This document shows positions 1 through 11,182 of a stretch of DNA of 64,000 bases, piece by piece. Location: positions 63,088,867 through 63,152,866 of the forward strand of contig OY776130.1 of assembly GCA_963675135.1 (NCBI GenBank), read 5' to 3'. The notes under the pieces are model-generated. The model searched no databases and was not told the origin of the DNA. It was given only the letters and a program-made list of their open reading frames with translations. The translations under genes and the position numbers were made by a program. Each line of letters opens with the position of its first letter. Position 1 is the stretch's first letter. The DNA comes from Galeopsis tetrahit (lineage: Eukaryota; Streptophyta; Magnoliopsida; Lamiales; Lamiaceae).

Positions 1-510
1 ATTGAAATAAGTCGATACGAGATGAGGATGAATTAAAAAGTCATTGTCACTTTTTTTTATATATAAAACAAACTATTTTGACACCTGAATTACTTACAAA
101 AAGAACGTAAATATTATAGTACTCCAATATAGTTTTTCTCCATTTAATACGTATATATATATATATATATGTGATTGTGTTCACGAAAATTGCGAACTAC
201 ACTTATTAATTACATTAATAAATAAATAGGAGACTTGATCGGGCCAAACGGGTCACCCACGGTCCATCGGACCAAAATCACCCTTACCTATTAGGCCCAT
301 TGGACCCATCAGATCGAATCAAATGGACCCGATTCTATATGAATTTGTAATTTTAGAGTCAAATCCACAGTAGGCTTCGAGTTGGTCAGATGGACCCATT
401 TGATCGGCCCCAAATTACCTGTCACTTTTCTCCATTTAATTACGTGTGTATATATGTTCACGAAATTTGCGAACTACACTTATTAATTACACAATAATTA
501 ATAAATATGA
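1..510. repeat. Dispersed repeat, copy 1
   Basis: This non-coding segment matches, in the same order, the segment at about 50760-51500. Shared blocks include a GAGATGAGGATGAATTAAAA-like block at the left edge, a CG-richer block near 238-420 (shared run TATTAGGCCCATTGGACCCAT), and a TTCTCCATTTAAT...GTTCACGAAA block. The last block occurs twice within this copy (about 135-215 and 430-505). No ORF is supported. It is probably part of an old unclassified element that runs off the left edge. Confidence 0.6.
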
Positions 511-832
511 GAATTACAATTTACACAATTAAATATTTTATTTGAAAATTTATCATGAGAGTGAAATAATAAGAACTAATAAAGTTATGCCATATCAATT
601 ACTAAATCAATAAACAATAACAAATATAAAATACAGTATCCATCGTACACTTAATCAAACTATTTTATTTACTTTATATATAAAAATTTACAAAATTACA
701 TTCTAAACTCTAATTATTATACTTTTTTCTTAAACTTCTGAAAGCTTTTCAGGGTCAGGACGGAGGTAGTAATTTTTTAAGATATATGAAATATAGAAAT
801 TAAAATGGAACTTAATAAATAAAATGTGGGAA
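511..832. other. AT-rich intergenic stretch
   Basis: I see no gene or RNA here. A GGACGGAGGTAGTA string near 758-771 resembles half of a Stowaway terminal repeat, but I found no partner. Confidence 0.5.
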
Positions 833-1123
833 AATATCACTTTTGGTGATAGAACTTTACACTTATCACTATAAAAAATTGGTCATTTAGTTATTATTTT
901 CTATGTTACTGTTAGTGAATCCGTCATTGACTAACGGAGGAGAGGAGGTTTTGAGCATTAACTTTTTTTTTGACACCATTTCTCCTATTTTAATTCCTAA
1001 ACCCTCAACTCCAAAATTTTTAAATTCAGATTTTTTTTCAATTTTTACTGAATTTATCTTCAATTTAATATGTGTAGCTAAAGAAATACAAAATTCACAA
1101 ATATAGTGATGTTGAGTATGTAC

Positions 1124-1548
1124 GAAGAATCCGTGCAATAATGATAACAAAAAAATATCTAGAATATAAAAGGAAGAAAAATAAGTTTTTGAAATATTCT
1201 TATATGAATTGATAATTTTATACAAAATTCACAAGGTAAAGTCTAGTATACACTCGAGTGCATGCTGTGCACCCTAGTCCATGTTGCACTTTTCAGTTAC
1301 TGACTTACACTTTTTGGTAAATGGTGTTGCGTGCAACACCATTTACCAAACCATTTACCAAAAAGTGTAAGTCAGTAACTGAAAAGTGCAACATGGACTA
1401 GGGTGCACAGCATGCACTCGAGTCCATAGCAGACCATTAATATAAAAGAAGAATCCGTGCAATAATGATAATAGAAAAATATCTAGAATATAAAAGAAGG
1501 AAGAAAAATAAGTTTTTGAAATATTCTTAATATGAATTGATAATTTTA
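1124..1548. repeat. About 100-bp direct repeat flanking a hairpin MITE
   Basis: Positions 1124-1220 and 1448-1548 are near-identical direct copies. Both start GAAGAATCCGTGCAATAATG and end around GATAATTTTA. The hairpin MITE lies exactly between them. This is far longer than a transposition target duplication, so a local duplication or repair event is implied. Confidence 0.75.
1235..1440. mobile_element. Foldback MITE, copy 1
   Basis: Two arms of roughly 75-80 bp are almost perfect reverse complements around a short centre near 1330, so a single strand would fold into a long hairpin. The ends (GGTAAAGTCTAGTAT... and ...CCATAGCAGACC) match the copy at 62627-62855. That copy has a 9-bp target duplication, which points to a Mutator-type MITE. 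No clean duplication is visible at this copy. Confidence 0.8.
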
Positions 1549-1667
1549 GATAATTCTTTACCATTAATATTCACCACAAATGTTAGTAGATGATATACCG
1601 AATAATTATAAATGAGAAAATTAATTCTAATAATTTTCTATCAATTTTAGAGAGTTATTATTTTATA

Positions 1668-1840
1668 CTCCCTCCGTCCCACAATAACTTTCACGCTTTT
1701 CTTTTTTGACGTCCCACAATAACTTTCACACCCATAAAATGGAAGGTTTACAAAATTACCCCTCAAAACTCCACTCATTATTACACTTTCTTAATATTTG
1801 TGTCCATCTACCTATGCAAATTAATATGGGACGGAGGGAG
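1668..1840. mobile_element. Stowaway (Tc1/mariner) MITE
   Basis: The terminal inverted repeats are CTCCCTCCGTCCCA and its exact reverse complement TGGGACGGAGGGAG. They are flanked by a TA duplication (1666-1667 and 1841-1842). The length is 173 bp with no coding potential. This is the classic plant Stowaway signature. Confidence 0.92.
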
Positions 1841-2483
1841 TATCAATTTTGATTGCAAACTTTTTTTTTTTAATTCCTAAATCCTGAACCACCATTTTTT
1901 TTTTTAAATTTTTAATCCGCCGCCAATCCCTGCCCCCGTCGCTCCGCCAGCCGATCCGTGGATCGTTCCGCCCGTTCCGTCTGGTCTCTATAGATGACGG
2001 GTCGCTCCACCCGTCCAGACCCACCGTTTGACCTGAGCCTAGAGTTCCTTTATGCCGAAATGTTCCATATGGCCACAATTAATATTACTGTGTGTAACTA
2101 AAAAAATAAAAAATCTCACAAATAGAGTTATTTTGGATTTGTATGAATAACTGAAGATGATGTTAAAAGGAAATTTATGTACCCAATACTTAAAAATTGA
2201 AAAAAAAAATTGGGATCGGGAGTTTAGGAATTAAAATATGGGTGACATGAAAAGTGTGGTAAATTTCATTGACAAAAAAAAAAAGTGATATTTTTCTTAT
2301 CCAATCCATATAATTACAAATACCGTTTCCTAATAAATAATTGAAAATATTTTTTCATGTGTTTATTGCAATAGTAGAACAATAATTATATTTTTTTTCA
2401 CAGAATACGCAATAAAAAATTTAATGTTAAAATTATTATTAATTTTATGTTAATATAAATATTAAGAAACTTTATAACACAAG

Positions 2484-2595
2484 ACTGATTACAAGTTAAA
2501 TACCCATCCCTTTTTTTTTCCATCCCCATGACTCGAACCCAGGACCTAAGGCCTAGGTAGTGGTGCTCTAACCACTTGACCTATCCCACTTTGTC
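2484..2595 (-). mobile_element. tRNA-derived SINE with 16-bp target duplication
   Basis: Read on the minus strand, the sequence has a pol III A-box-like AGGTCAAGTGG, then a B box GGTTCGAGTCA about 40 bp on, as in a tRNA-derived SINE head, and then an A-run and a short tail. The body is flanked by identical 16-bp direct repeats AACTTTATAACACAAG at 2468-2483 and 2596-2611. It is not a functional tRNA gene, because a full cloverleaf is not evident. Confidence 0.82.
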
Positions 2596-2611
2596 AACTT
2601 TATAACACAAG

Positions 2612-3438
2612 AGCATTGTACCAAAAAATAATATATTTATATATATCTTTATTATTATACATATTCCTTGAACAACACGTCAACACTTTAAACTCTCGAT
2701 TTGGTATACTAAAATGAAATGTAAAATAATATATATATTTTATCTTAAATGACTAAAATATCCTTCAATATATATTTTATAAAATATATTAAATTAATGA
2801 ATATTCTATTATTTTAAAAATAAAATTTACATAAATAAATGTTTATTTAAACTCATTGATCAACGTATGAAATAATCGCATGCTCATCCCTACTAATAGT
2901 ATAAATTAATAAAAATAAAATAATTAAAATATAGAGAAAATATCATTTTTATCTCATGTATATCTATATCTTTTCTGATTTGAATTAGTCATTCAATTAT
3001 CTAAAAAGTAAAAATAATTAAAAATTAAGTAAATTAAATAATAAAAAAAAAACACGGTTATTCTTCTCTCTCCCATCTTTCTGCCGCCGACCTTCATGCC
3101 GCCCCCACTCCCATCAGATTTGAGGATTTTTTTTTTTTAATTAAAATCAGTTTATAGATACAGAGGACACTGATATATTGTTCAATTAATTTAACAAACA
3201 TGAACAAGAGTGACGACGTTTTCTCTTTGCACATATATAGAGAAAAAAAAATACAAAATTTATTTTCTCACGTCTTCTCTTTTGAACTAGGGTTGAAGAA
3301 TGTTGAATAATAAATCTCGTATTTAATTGTGAATTAGGGCCGGAGAAGTGGGTTAATGGTTGAAAAGGATAATTATGTAAAAATAAAATTTGAGTGATTA
3401 TTTTAAAAAATAAAATAAAATATAATTCGATTACACAG
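2612..3438. other. AT-rich intergenic stretch
   Basis: Nothing gene-like is visible. There are runs of A/T and one short pyrimidine- and CG-rich patch (about 3060-3115). Confidence 0.5.
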
Positions 3439-3634
3439 CTAATAGAAACATTAAGTTGTATAATTTTCTAATAGAGTCAAATTAAAGCCAAAAGTCCCAT
3501 TATACCCTTAATCTAATCACTTAATATATTTTCGTCAATAAAAAACTAACTACATATTTTAAATTCCATAAAACTTGCTTAGTCAAAATCCTACAATTTA
3601 GGTTACATTCCCCTTAATTCACTGACTTTCCAAA

Positions 3635-3708
3635 ATCTTCGCAAATTATGGAATTCCTCATAGAATCATGGATCTTCGCAAATCATGGAATTCCTCGTAG
3701 AATCGAAA
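3635..3708. repeat. 37-bp tandem duplication
   Basis: Two adjacent 37-bp units (3635-3671 and 3672-3708) both begin ATCTTCGCAAAT and differ at few positions. They lie inside the MULE-like element. Confidence 0.85.
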
Positions 3709-3816
3709 AGTATTCGAATTTCCAAATTTTGATTTCGAAAAGTTTCTGCAGATTCGATCATAGATTTATCTCCATCGCAATTCTTCTCCTTCCCCAAATC
3801 CAATTCTTTCAATTCC

Positions 3817-4200
3817 TTATATTGGCCAACCGATCATCGGCACTCCAAACGACAACGCTTCCATAACCGAGATCCTTCCGCAGTGAGTCACGAATTCGGC
3901 CAGCACGTTGTGGTTGAGCACCTCCTTCTGCGGAGCCCACGACTCTATTAACAAGCCTAAATTTTTAGTTTTCTCCACAAAGCCCTCCGGCTGCAGCTCA
4001 TCCAAATTCTCTTTTCCCGGTGGACTTCACACCGACAACAAGAATCTTTCTCTGATGTTTTTCAAACCAACCGCTATCTCTTTCAATCGATCAGCGGAGA
4101 AAAAACCCCATCTTCCCAAACAAATGAACATTACACTTTTCAGTGGCTGTTTATTCAGCCATTTGAGTCATTCATGCTCTGTTCCGCCATTTTTATGGCT
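3817..4200 (-). pseudogene. UDP-glycosyltransferase (family 1) fragment with PSPG box
   Basis: The minus strand encodes about 120 codons of a plant secondary-product UGT, an enzyme that moves sugar from UDP-sugar to a small molecule. Upstream is a WLNKQP...VMFICLG block typical of the linker and start of the C-terminal Rossmann fold, then KEIAVGLKN. The PSPG nucleotide-binding box follows (WAPQKEVLNHN, THCG, GVPMIGWP). Normal family members are about 450-490 residues, so the whole N-terminal half and the end of the PSPG box are missing. In-frame TGA codons fall where the family usually has Cys (before LKWL) and Arg (before SPPG), a TAA follows GWPI, and the conserved HCGWN has become HCGRI. 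It lies inside a MULE-like element and is probably a captured, decayed fragment. Confidence 0.85.
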
Positions 4201-4886
4201 ATGCATATTGGTTATCAAAAGTATCAATTTCTATTCCTACTCAATTTGCTTCTTGAATTGAGACCCAAAATTTATTTTCACACTTGAAGATTGTGAGTGG
4301 TTTCTGAACTACTGAATGATTCATGCTTCGGGTACTCTGTTTTTTTTTTTTTTTTCTATTTTGTTAAATATATTATTGTGAAGAGGTGTGATTAATATCT
4401 TTTTATGAATGTATATAATCTCATTCATATGCACTTCAATATACATATTGTTTATTCCCCCCACAGAAGTGAAGCGGTTCACTTTAGGATTTTCTTGATT
4501 TTATGTTTCAATATACATATATTTAGACTGCACTTTAGTTTGCATGTGTTTATGCAAAATTGTCGAAATGCACTTTAGTTTGCATAATACTGGACGTAAT
4601 TCACATGAACTTCAATATAAATATGTTTAGAATGCACTTTAGTCTGCATGCTTTTTATGAAAATTATCTATATGCACTTTGATACGCATTATCCTATTCA
4701 CTTATTGTTGTATAACTTTATACTTTTTTGCAGATTAACTTTGGAAGGTGAAATCTCTCAATTAAATGTGAAGACTTTCTTTTTAGGAATGATTTGAAAT
4801 TTGGAAGCCAATTAAATGTGAAGACCTTCTTTTTAGGAAGGATTTGAAATTTTAAATGTTTGACTAATATTAATTAATTCGAAAAA
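4201..4886. other. Interior of MULE-like element, degenerate repeats
   Basis: This stretch has no gene. The motif GCACTTTAGTTTGCAT and variants recur at about 4530-4680. A 50-bp unit is tandemly duplicated at 4759-4858 (both units contain AATTAAATGTGAAGAC). Confidence 0.6.
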
Positions 4887-6130
4887 TGTAGGTCCCCAAA
4901 GTTGAGTTAATATCGAGTAAGCTAGTGAAAATGTCTAGAGGGGGGTGAATAGACTTTTCAAAATTCTTTCGATATATCAGAGTACAATGCGAAAATTCAA
5001 GTTTATACTCAACTTCTTATATTCGAGAACTTTGTTTTATGTATACTCAACTAGTCTTGTTCAGATAAGTAGTTAAACAACTAAACAGTTAATCAATTAA
5101 ACACAAACAAAACAGTAAAGTAAACAACACACAACGATTTTATAGTGGTTCGAAAACTTGTCTACGTCCACTCTCACAAACCCAGTTGTGAAGTTTCTAT
5201 TAACTCGTCCAATGGAGTAATATGTGTGTTCTTGTAATTTTAAGTCCCAAGAAACAAGACTTAGATCTTCTCGAATATACTACCAAGTATATCTTCGATC
5301 TTACTAGAGATTTACAAGTATCTAGCAACTTGAAAATAGTAAACAAAAAAAACTTATTCAGTAGCAGTCTTCGTTGTTCTTCACTTGTCTTCTGACTTGC
5401 TTTCTGAACTTCAAAATAACTCTGAGAGTGTTTGCTTCGAATGCTTCAATAATGCTTCAGTAATCAAGTATTACACTAGTCTTTAATCAAACAGTACCTT
5501 GGGTATTTATAGACTTCTGATTTCAAGAACTTGTCAGTTGTAACCAACTCTTCTTGAAAACTAACTTCATAACTGTTACTCTTTATCTATCCACGCGTTT
5601 AATTAGTTATTTCTAACTAATTCTTCAATCCTTATCTTTCCAACGCGCTTGAATAACTAACTTCAATTATTATGTTGACTTGTCTTGTCTTCACGATCGC
5701 ACCTGTCTTGTGTAGTATACTTCTTCTTCTTCTTGTGCGTCCTTCTTCAGTAGTAGACTTAGTAACAACTAATCTAATCCTAACAAGACTATTACAGTAC
5801 ATTAAGCTTTATAACACAGCTTAGTCAACTTAGAATCTATACAATGAATATACATGAACATAAACTAAAACTTGAGCTTCTATACAATGTTTATCATAGC
5901 TCAATAACAACCTAAACAATTAATACAAAGTACTTATAATTCGTACTTGTCTTTTGTTATTTTGACAATACTTGTCTTGTGTGAACTCTACTGGTCTGTA
6001 CAAGATGACTTCTCTTAACTAGACTAAATCAGTCAACACTTAGAAAATATTCAAACTACTTTTGGCTTATCAAAACTTCATCTTTATCTTTTCATCATTT
6101 AGGACTTGTTCTAGGATTCATATCCCAACA
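4887..6130 (-). repeat. 3' LTR of copia C
   Basis: This 1244-bp LTR is read on the minus strand. It differs from the partner LTR by one 23-bp gap (near 4990) and about 17 substitutions. A TATTTATA string at 5504-5511 is the minus-strand TATA box TATAAATA. Confidence 0.95.
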
Positions 6131-6143
6131 ATTTCCCCATTTT
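6131..6143 (-). promoter_or_regulatory. 3' polypurine tract of copia C
   Basis: Directly next to the 3' LTR the minus strand reads AAAAATGGGGAAAT. This is the plus-strand DNA primer site. Compared with the tracts of A and B it has a T in place of one G. Confidence 0.85.
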
Positions 6144-7128
6144 TGATGAAGCCAAAACTACTTGAATATTTTCTCAATAGTAGACTAGTTAAGTAGTTAT
6201 CTTGTCTTTAACATCAAATAGTACTTATGTTTTCATTTATTCAAAATAAGATCAGTAGATATTACACATACTTAATCAAAACATCAAAAACTAACAATCA
6301 AATATCAGAACAAATAAACTAACAAAACAAACTAATCTGTTATGTTACCTCCTTCAAGATTAGGAACGCAAAATGCATCTAGGAGTGTTTTATGGATTAC
6401 TCTGACATGTTCTTCATCATCGATCTTCTCCTTGTCTAGCAGCTCCTCTTCAAATTTCTTGATCTGGTTAAAATCAACTCTTTTACCTGAGCTAAGCATA
6501 GGAGTCTTCCACTTCGGATAGATCGGCACCAAAATATTGTAGTTCACAGCAGCAGATATTCTCATGATCAAATTCCAAAGCATCTTGTTCTGGCCTTCCA
6601 TGAAATTGTCAAAGATAGAATATAACTCATCTGAACTATCAACATCACCAAATTTTCTGATAATCCAGTGATCTAGCTCCCATTGCATCTTCACCTTGAA
6701 CCAATCTTGTTGATGCTCTTTGTCAATGAAATAATCAATGAACGCATCTTCCATTAGATCTTCATTTTGCTTCAACTTCTGCAACCTTCGAATATGCTTA
6801 CCAATCTTCTTCTGGCTTGCATAGTGGCTTTCATCATCAATATCAACAACCTTCTGCTTTTTCTCGATTGCAGTCGTCTCAGCTTCCTTAGGTTCTTCAA
6901 TAGCAATGTGCTTTCTCTTCGCAACTTGTCTCTTCTGAACCTCTTCTTCAGGAGTAGCAACACCTTTGCCTTTCTCCTTTCTCTTCAGCTCAAGATCTGC
7001 CGTTTTCACCAACTTGCCTCTCTTAGGCCTCCATAGATCTTGCATAGCTTTCGCAGCTTCCTTTACTTCTGGTTCAGAGCTAGACTTACCTTTTTCAACT
7101 TCAACTTTCTCTACTCTACTCGTCTCTT

Positions 7129-7138
7129 CCCCCTTTTT
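7129..7138 (-). promoter_or_regulatory. Internal polypurine tract copy in ORF3 of copia C
   Basis: The minus strand reads AAAAAGGGGG followed by AAG, in frame as Lys-Lys-Gly-Glu. It lies about 1 kb upstream of the 3' tract. The same string occurs at the same protein position in A and B. Confidence 0.6.
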
Positions 7139-9252
7139 AGCTTCATCAGTCGCCTTGAGAGTGAAAAGAGAAGTAAAGCGAGTCATTTCTTCAAGCATAG
7201 CTTGCTTCATCAGGTTAGTAGCTTTTTCTATCTGCCTTTCATGAGAACCATCTTGACTCAACTTGTCTAGTTTAGTCGCAACTAACTCCAGCTTCAGAGT
7301 AGACAAGTTCAACTCATTCTTGAAATGTGTTGCAGTCAGACGTAATTTCCTGTTCTCTTCAGTCATAGCACTGATAATTTCTCTTGCTTGTGCTAACTAA
7401 TCATAGGCTTCCTTCCTTTGCACATCTGCAATGTCAATCTTCACTCGATAGACTCGTTCCATCTTCCTGGATTCTTTGGCTAAGACACGAGCGAAGTCGA
7501 CTGAACTCTTCTCCGAATATTCAACTTGGTTCTGGAGAAAACCTTCTATCTGGTTGAACATCTCTTGTCTGAAATCATTATCCAACTGGTTGACTTCATT
7601 CATGATCATCTCTTTTGAACTTGTCACAAGGGCACTGTTCTGTTCAACAAGAGTCTTCTTTATTTCAGACTTGAGAAATTCATCGATAGACGACTTGATA
7701 ACAACTTTTAGATCATTCTTTAGCTCATCTATTGACGCGGCTGGGATTGCTAGAGAAGATTGACCAACTTCCATATGAACAGCTTCTTCCATGGTCATAT
7801 CTTCTGGCACAGAGAGAACTTCGACCAACCTGTCTTCTAGATCAGTAGACAAGACCTTGTCTTCGACTACTTCATCTTCCAGAATGACACTTCCAGCGAT
7901 CACTTTCAAATTTAGAGGAGGAGAGTAAGGAACGATTGCTAACCTTGCTTCCTTAGCTCGTCTTTCAGCATTATCAAAATCCTTTTTCACCATGGCATGT
8001 AACTTCTTCACATAACCACAGATCTCGGCTGGGAAGTATTGATCAGAATATCGATTGATAAAGGCATAATCCGACCTTGGACTATCAGCATGATCCACCT
8101 GGAATTTGAACACAATGCCTCTCAACTGGTCTGAGACATTGTCAAGGTCGATCAAAGGGTCAATAGACTGAATCTCCTCAGCTGGTTCAGCTTCAATCAT
8201 CACTACATCTTCTACCAGATCAGCTTCAGAAACTTGAACTCCAACATCGAACTTGTATTCCGAACACAATAGATCATCAGAAATACTCAACATTCTCTTC
8301 ACAAGAGCAGTGAGGGCGTGGGCTGGTAACAACTCCGAGTGGTCTTTAACTCCACTGTTCTCCTTCTGTTCCATCTCCCAATCTTGAAAGTTGGAGATTC
8401 CACCCATCCCCATGATAACTTCAAACAGATCTTCTGTAGGAGCCTTCTTCAATGCAACCCAAGTGCATATCCTAAGAAGCTTTTCAAACTGCTCTGTTGA
8501 ATAGTCTATCTCGATAGACGAGAGCTGTTTCTTCAAGTTGGTGCTCATCTTCGAACGGATCCTCTTCTCCCTTAGACACATAGGATAATAAACTAGGGAT
8601 TCAAATCTAGTTTCAGACGGGGTCTGAGCAAGTAGGGTCCTTGCTTCAGTTGTTGCAGTGGCAACTAGTGAAGTGTCTGAAATAGATGGGATAGAGGGTT
8701 CAACATATTCTGTTGATGGTAAGGAGAGAATTTGGACTGTGGTTTCTGGGGGCTGTAAGGTGGCTAGGTTTGGTGTGACAACTGTAGGAGTATCAGTTGT
8801 ATAAATTATAGTAGTGTCTTCGGTTATGTTGGCTCTCAGCGGTTGTGCTGCCAACACTTGTGAGGATGAGGGTGCAAGTCTGGCACGAGATCGATGTGAT
8901 CTGGCCATGGTTCGGACAGGAGGGAGAGAGAGAGGAATTGAAATAGATTGAGAAGAAGAACCAACCTGTTGCGTAGTCGTCTTTTCTAGTGAAGGACTCG
9001 ACTCGACTACCATAAGTCAATATATTTCAGGAGCATCAGCACTCATCTCCTTTTCTTTCTCAGCCTCTTCATCGGATTGAGTTTCCTCCGAGTCTCCTGC
9101 ACTCGTTTCAAGTTGTGCCACATTTTTGGATCCTTCATCATCCGACTCATCTTCCGAAGAACTAGACGAAGCAGCCTCGGGCATCGCATCCAGAGGATTA
9201 ATGTAAACTTGCCTTGGGGCAGCCGGCCTTGCAGCAACTTGCTTCCTCAATG

Positions 9253-9257
9253 CTTCC
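9253..9257. repeat. Target duplication of copia B, left copy
   Basis: CTTCC here and at 39162-39166 flank element B exactly. Confidence 0.93.
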
Positions 9258-9621
9258 TGTTGGGAATAAAATGAGAAATGTTTTGATTCAATACCAAAAC
9301 CCCCTGAGACATGCCTAAGTCAAGTTGAATATGTTCTAGAGATGTTAAGAACATATAGAATAAAGGCTAGATGAGAAGCTGGTATGTTAGGCAGCTCTTA
9401 GTTGTATAGATGCACAATTTGAGGGGGAACCTATGCTTTGAAGCTTATCAAGAACAAGTCCCCTCAAGGCTCAAATTCTGGAACCAAGATCAAGTCTGCT
9501 GAAGGACAAGTATGCTGATCAGATGAGTTGTCCAGAGGAGTTGTCTCAGCACAATCAATTCAGAAGAAGTGTACTGAAAAACTTGAGGTCAACCATGCTG
9601 AAGAGTTAAAGACAACAATGC
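9258..9621 (+). repeat. 5' LTR of copia B, left part
   Basis: This is the first 364 bp of the LTR, matching 37529-37893. It ends with AATGC, the duplicated target of element A. The rest is at 24219-25484. Confidence 0.95.
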
Positions 9622-11049
9622 TGTTGGGATATAAATTCACCCTAAGCCCCACTTGATGTTAGATTAGTTTTGATGGCCAAAACACTTAGAGTTTATAAAT
9701 GTAATAGGATCAGCTGACTTGTATAGAACAGGTTAGACTAGTCTTGTGTGATCAACTGTATTGATATCAGCTGATCAGCACAGTCCTGGCTTACATGCCT
9801 ATCCTCAAGATGAGAAGAGTAGAAGACATGAAGACTAGAAGATCCTTGAAGACCAGATAAGTTAAGGTGCTTGTATACCTACTTATCTGATGGAGTCCCA
9901 GATTGAAGATGGCCTAAAGCAGTACAAGAATTACCAGATCAGAAGAGTGTTACTCTGCTGATATCAGAAGACAGAAGACCTAAGGCCAGAAGAGTAGTCA
10001 GAAGACTAGAAGTACAGATCAGAAGACTATGTGCTCTTCCAGGACTCGGCTGATTCCTAAGTCATCTTGCAATTCAAACGAAGACCTACCTTATTTAGAA
10101 GATTGACATGATCCCAGGATTGAAGCAATCAAGCGGCTGGAATCAAGGAATCAAGCCATTATGGAAAGATTGCCCCAACGGCTAGTCAACTCCAACGGCT
10201 AGTTGCAAGCAATCACCATTATAAATACAAGAGGATGAGAAATCACAAACAAGGAAGTCACAAGAGAGAATTCACAAGCTAAGCAAGCAATCAAACAAAT
10301 AGCCATATTGTTCTAAGAGTTCTCCAAGAGCCAGAAAACCATTAGAATATCTATAGCTCTTAAGTGATTTCTATCCAACCCCTAAGAACCTGAAACCTGT
10401 TCATATTGTATAATCATTGGTTTAGGCATAGTGGTTAAGCAAATTATAAGCTTGAACCATTAGTTGGATACACTTCAAAAATCCCAAACCCTCACCGAAA
10501 GGTTAAAGTTTTTGAACCCTTTAAAGTGCAAGTGCTTACAATCACTTGTGGAGACCGTAACTGTTAGGACGGCTCAGATCTCAAAGTCCTAACCTTGGGA
10601 CTATAAAGGTCAAGACCCTTGTAATTTGTGGTAAATTAAAGGGATTAAACATCACGTGTGGACGTAGGAACGTATATCCGAACCACTATAAATCTGGTGT
10701 CATTTACCTTCTGCACTTTACATTTCTGCCTTTACATATATTTTTATATAGTGCATACTGTATCTTCAACTGTCTTCAAAACAAGGCCATAACTTTCAAA
10801 CCAGCATCAGCTGAGTACTTTCATAAAACAACAGGTTAACACTTAAAGAACGAGTCTAAACAAGGCCTACCATAATTCCGCATATAACCTCTTCAATCTG
10901 ATCACTATAGTCATCTGGACCAGCAGACTAGTAGTCCAGTTGACATAGCAATCAGAAGAGGTTCCCAACTCTATTGAAAAAGTTTTAAAGTCTATTCACC
11001 CCTCCCCTCTAGACTTTAATCCCATTCACTACTCGTTCAGGGACCAACA
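9622..11049 (+). repeat. 5' LTR of copia A
   Basis: 1428 bp, starting TGTTGGGATATAAATTC and ending GGGACCAACA. It lacks the 12-bp duplication (GTGAGAGTGGAC) present in the 3' LTR near 23818. Confidence 0.96.
10220..10227 (+). promoter_or_regulatory. TATA box in 5' LTR of copia A
   Basis: TATAAATA in a GC-richer context, repeated at 23372-23379 in the 3' LTR. It is the likely core promoter for the genomic RNA. The equivalent box occurs in the LTRs of B and C. Confidence 0.65.
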
Positions 11050-11051
11050 AG

Positions 11052-11063
11052 TGGTATCAGAGC
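11052..11063 (+). promoter_or_regulatory. Primer binding site of copia A
   Basis: TGGTATCAGAGC is complementary to the 3' end of initiator tRNA-Met. It starts two bases after the LTR, as in B and C. Confidence 0.95.
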
Positions 11064-11182
11064 AGTGGTTCTAACGGACTACTGTCTCTAGATTATCAGA
11101 AGACTTGAGGGAGTCTTTCTGTAGTCCTCTTGAACAGATCTATTTTTTTGAAAAACTTGTTTTTTTTGAAAACTCATACAGT

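Larger units (their letters stand above)
833..2305. mobile_element. Possible degraded DNA transposon with long diverged inverted ends
   Basis: The left end (GAAAATATCACTTTT near 834) and the right end read on the minus strand (GAAAAATATCACTTTTTTT near 2300) are similar. Both continue inward to a shared TTTTAATTCCTAAAC block (about 989 on plus, about 2225 on minus). I could not find a target duplication. The interior holds a hairpin MITE, a Stowaway MITE and an isolated GC-rich island (about 1917-2075) in otherwise AT-rich DNA. The short open frames here are low-complexity and not convincing genes. Confidence 0.3.
6332..9257 (-). pseudogene. Third ORF of copia C, C-terminal part (broken)
   Basis: This is the distal part of the extra ORF between pol and the 3' LTR. 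One reading frame runs from the B insertion point to 6332, with a TGA at 9017-9019 and a TAG at 7397-7399. It includes an acidic, Ser-rich start, a low-complexity Pro/Thr stretch, and a block with YYPMC...LRICTW...MGMGG...DWEMEQKE (about 8590-8350) that is shared with ORF3 of A. Coiled coil, Lys/Glu-rich sequence and a C-terminal domain with the pattern W-F-K-x(4)-W-x(4)-W-I-I-R-K-F-G follow. The stop positions do not match those in A. Its function is unknown; it is comparable in place to the envelope-like ORF of SIRE-type elements, but I see no membrane segment or signal peptide. Confidence 0.8.

Noticed and set aside
1821..2078. Minus-strand open frame over the GC-rich island
   Set aside because: It spans the Stowaway MITE end and homopolymer runs, lacks recognisable domains, and looks like chance.
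2484..2595. Functional tRNA gene
   Set aside because: Boxes A and B are present but the cloverleaf is incomplete, and the target duplication shows a SINE.
11105..11182. Extended N-terminus of gag A starting at a non-ATG codon
   Set aside because: B and C start at the aligned ATG, and the extra residues have no counterpart.
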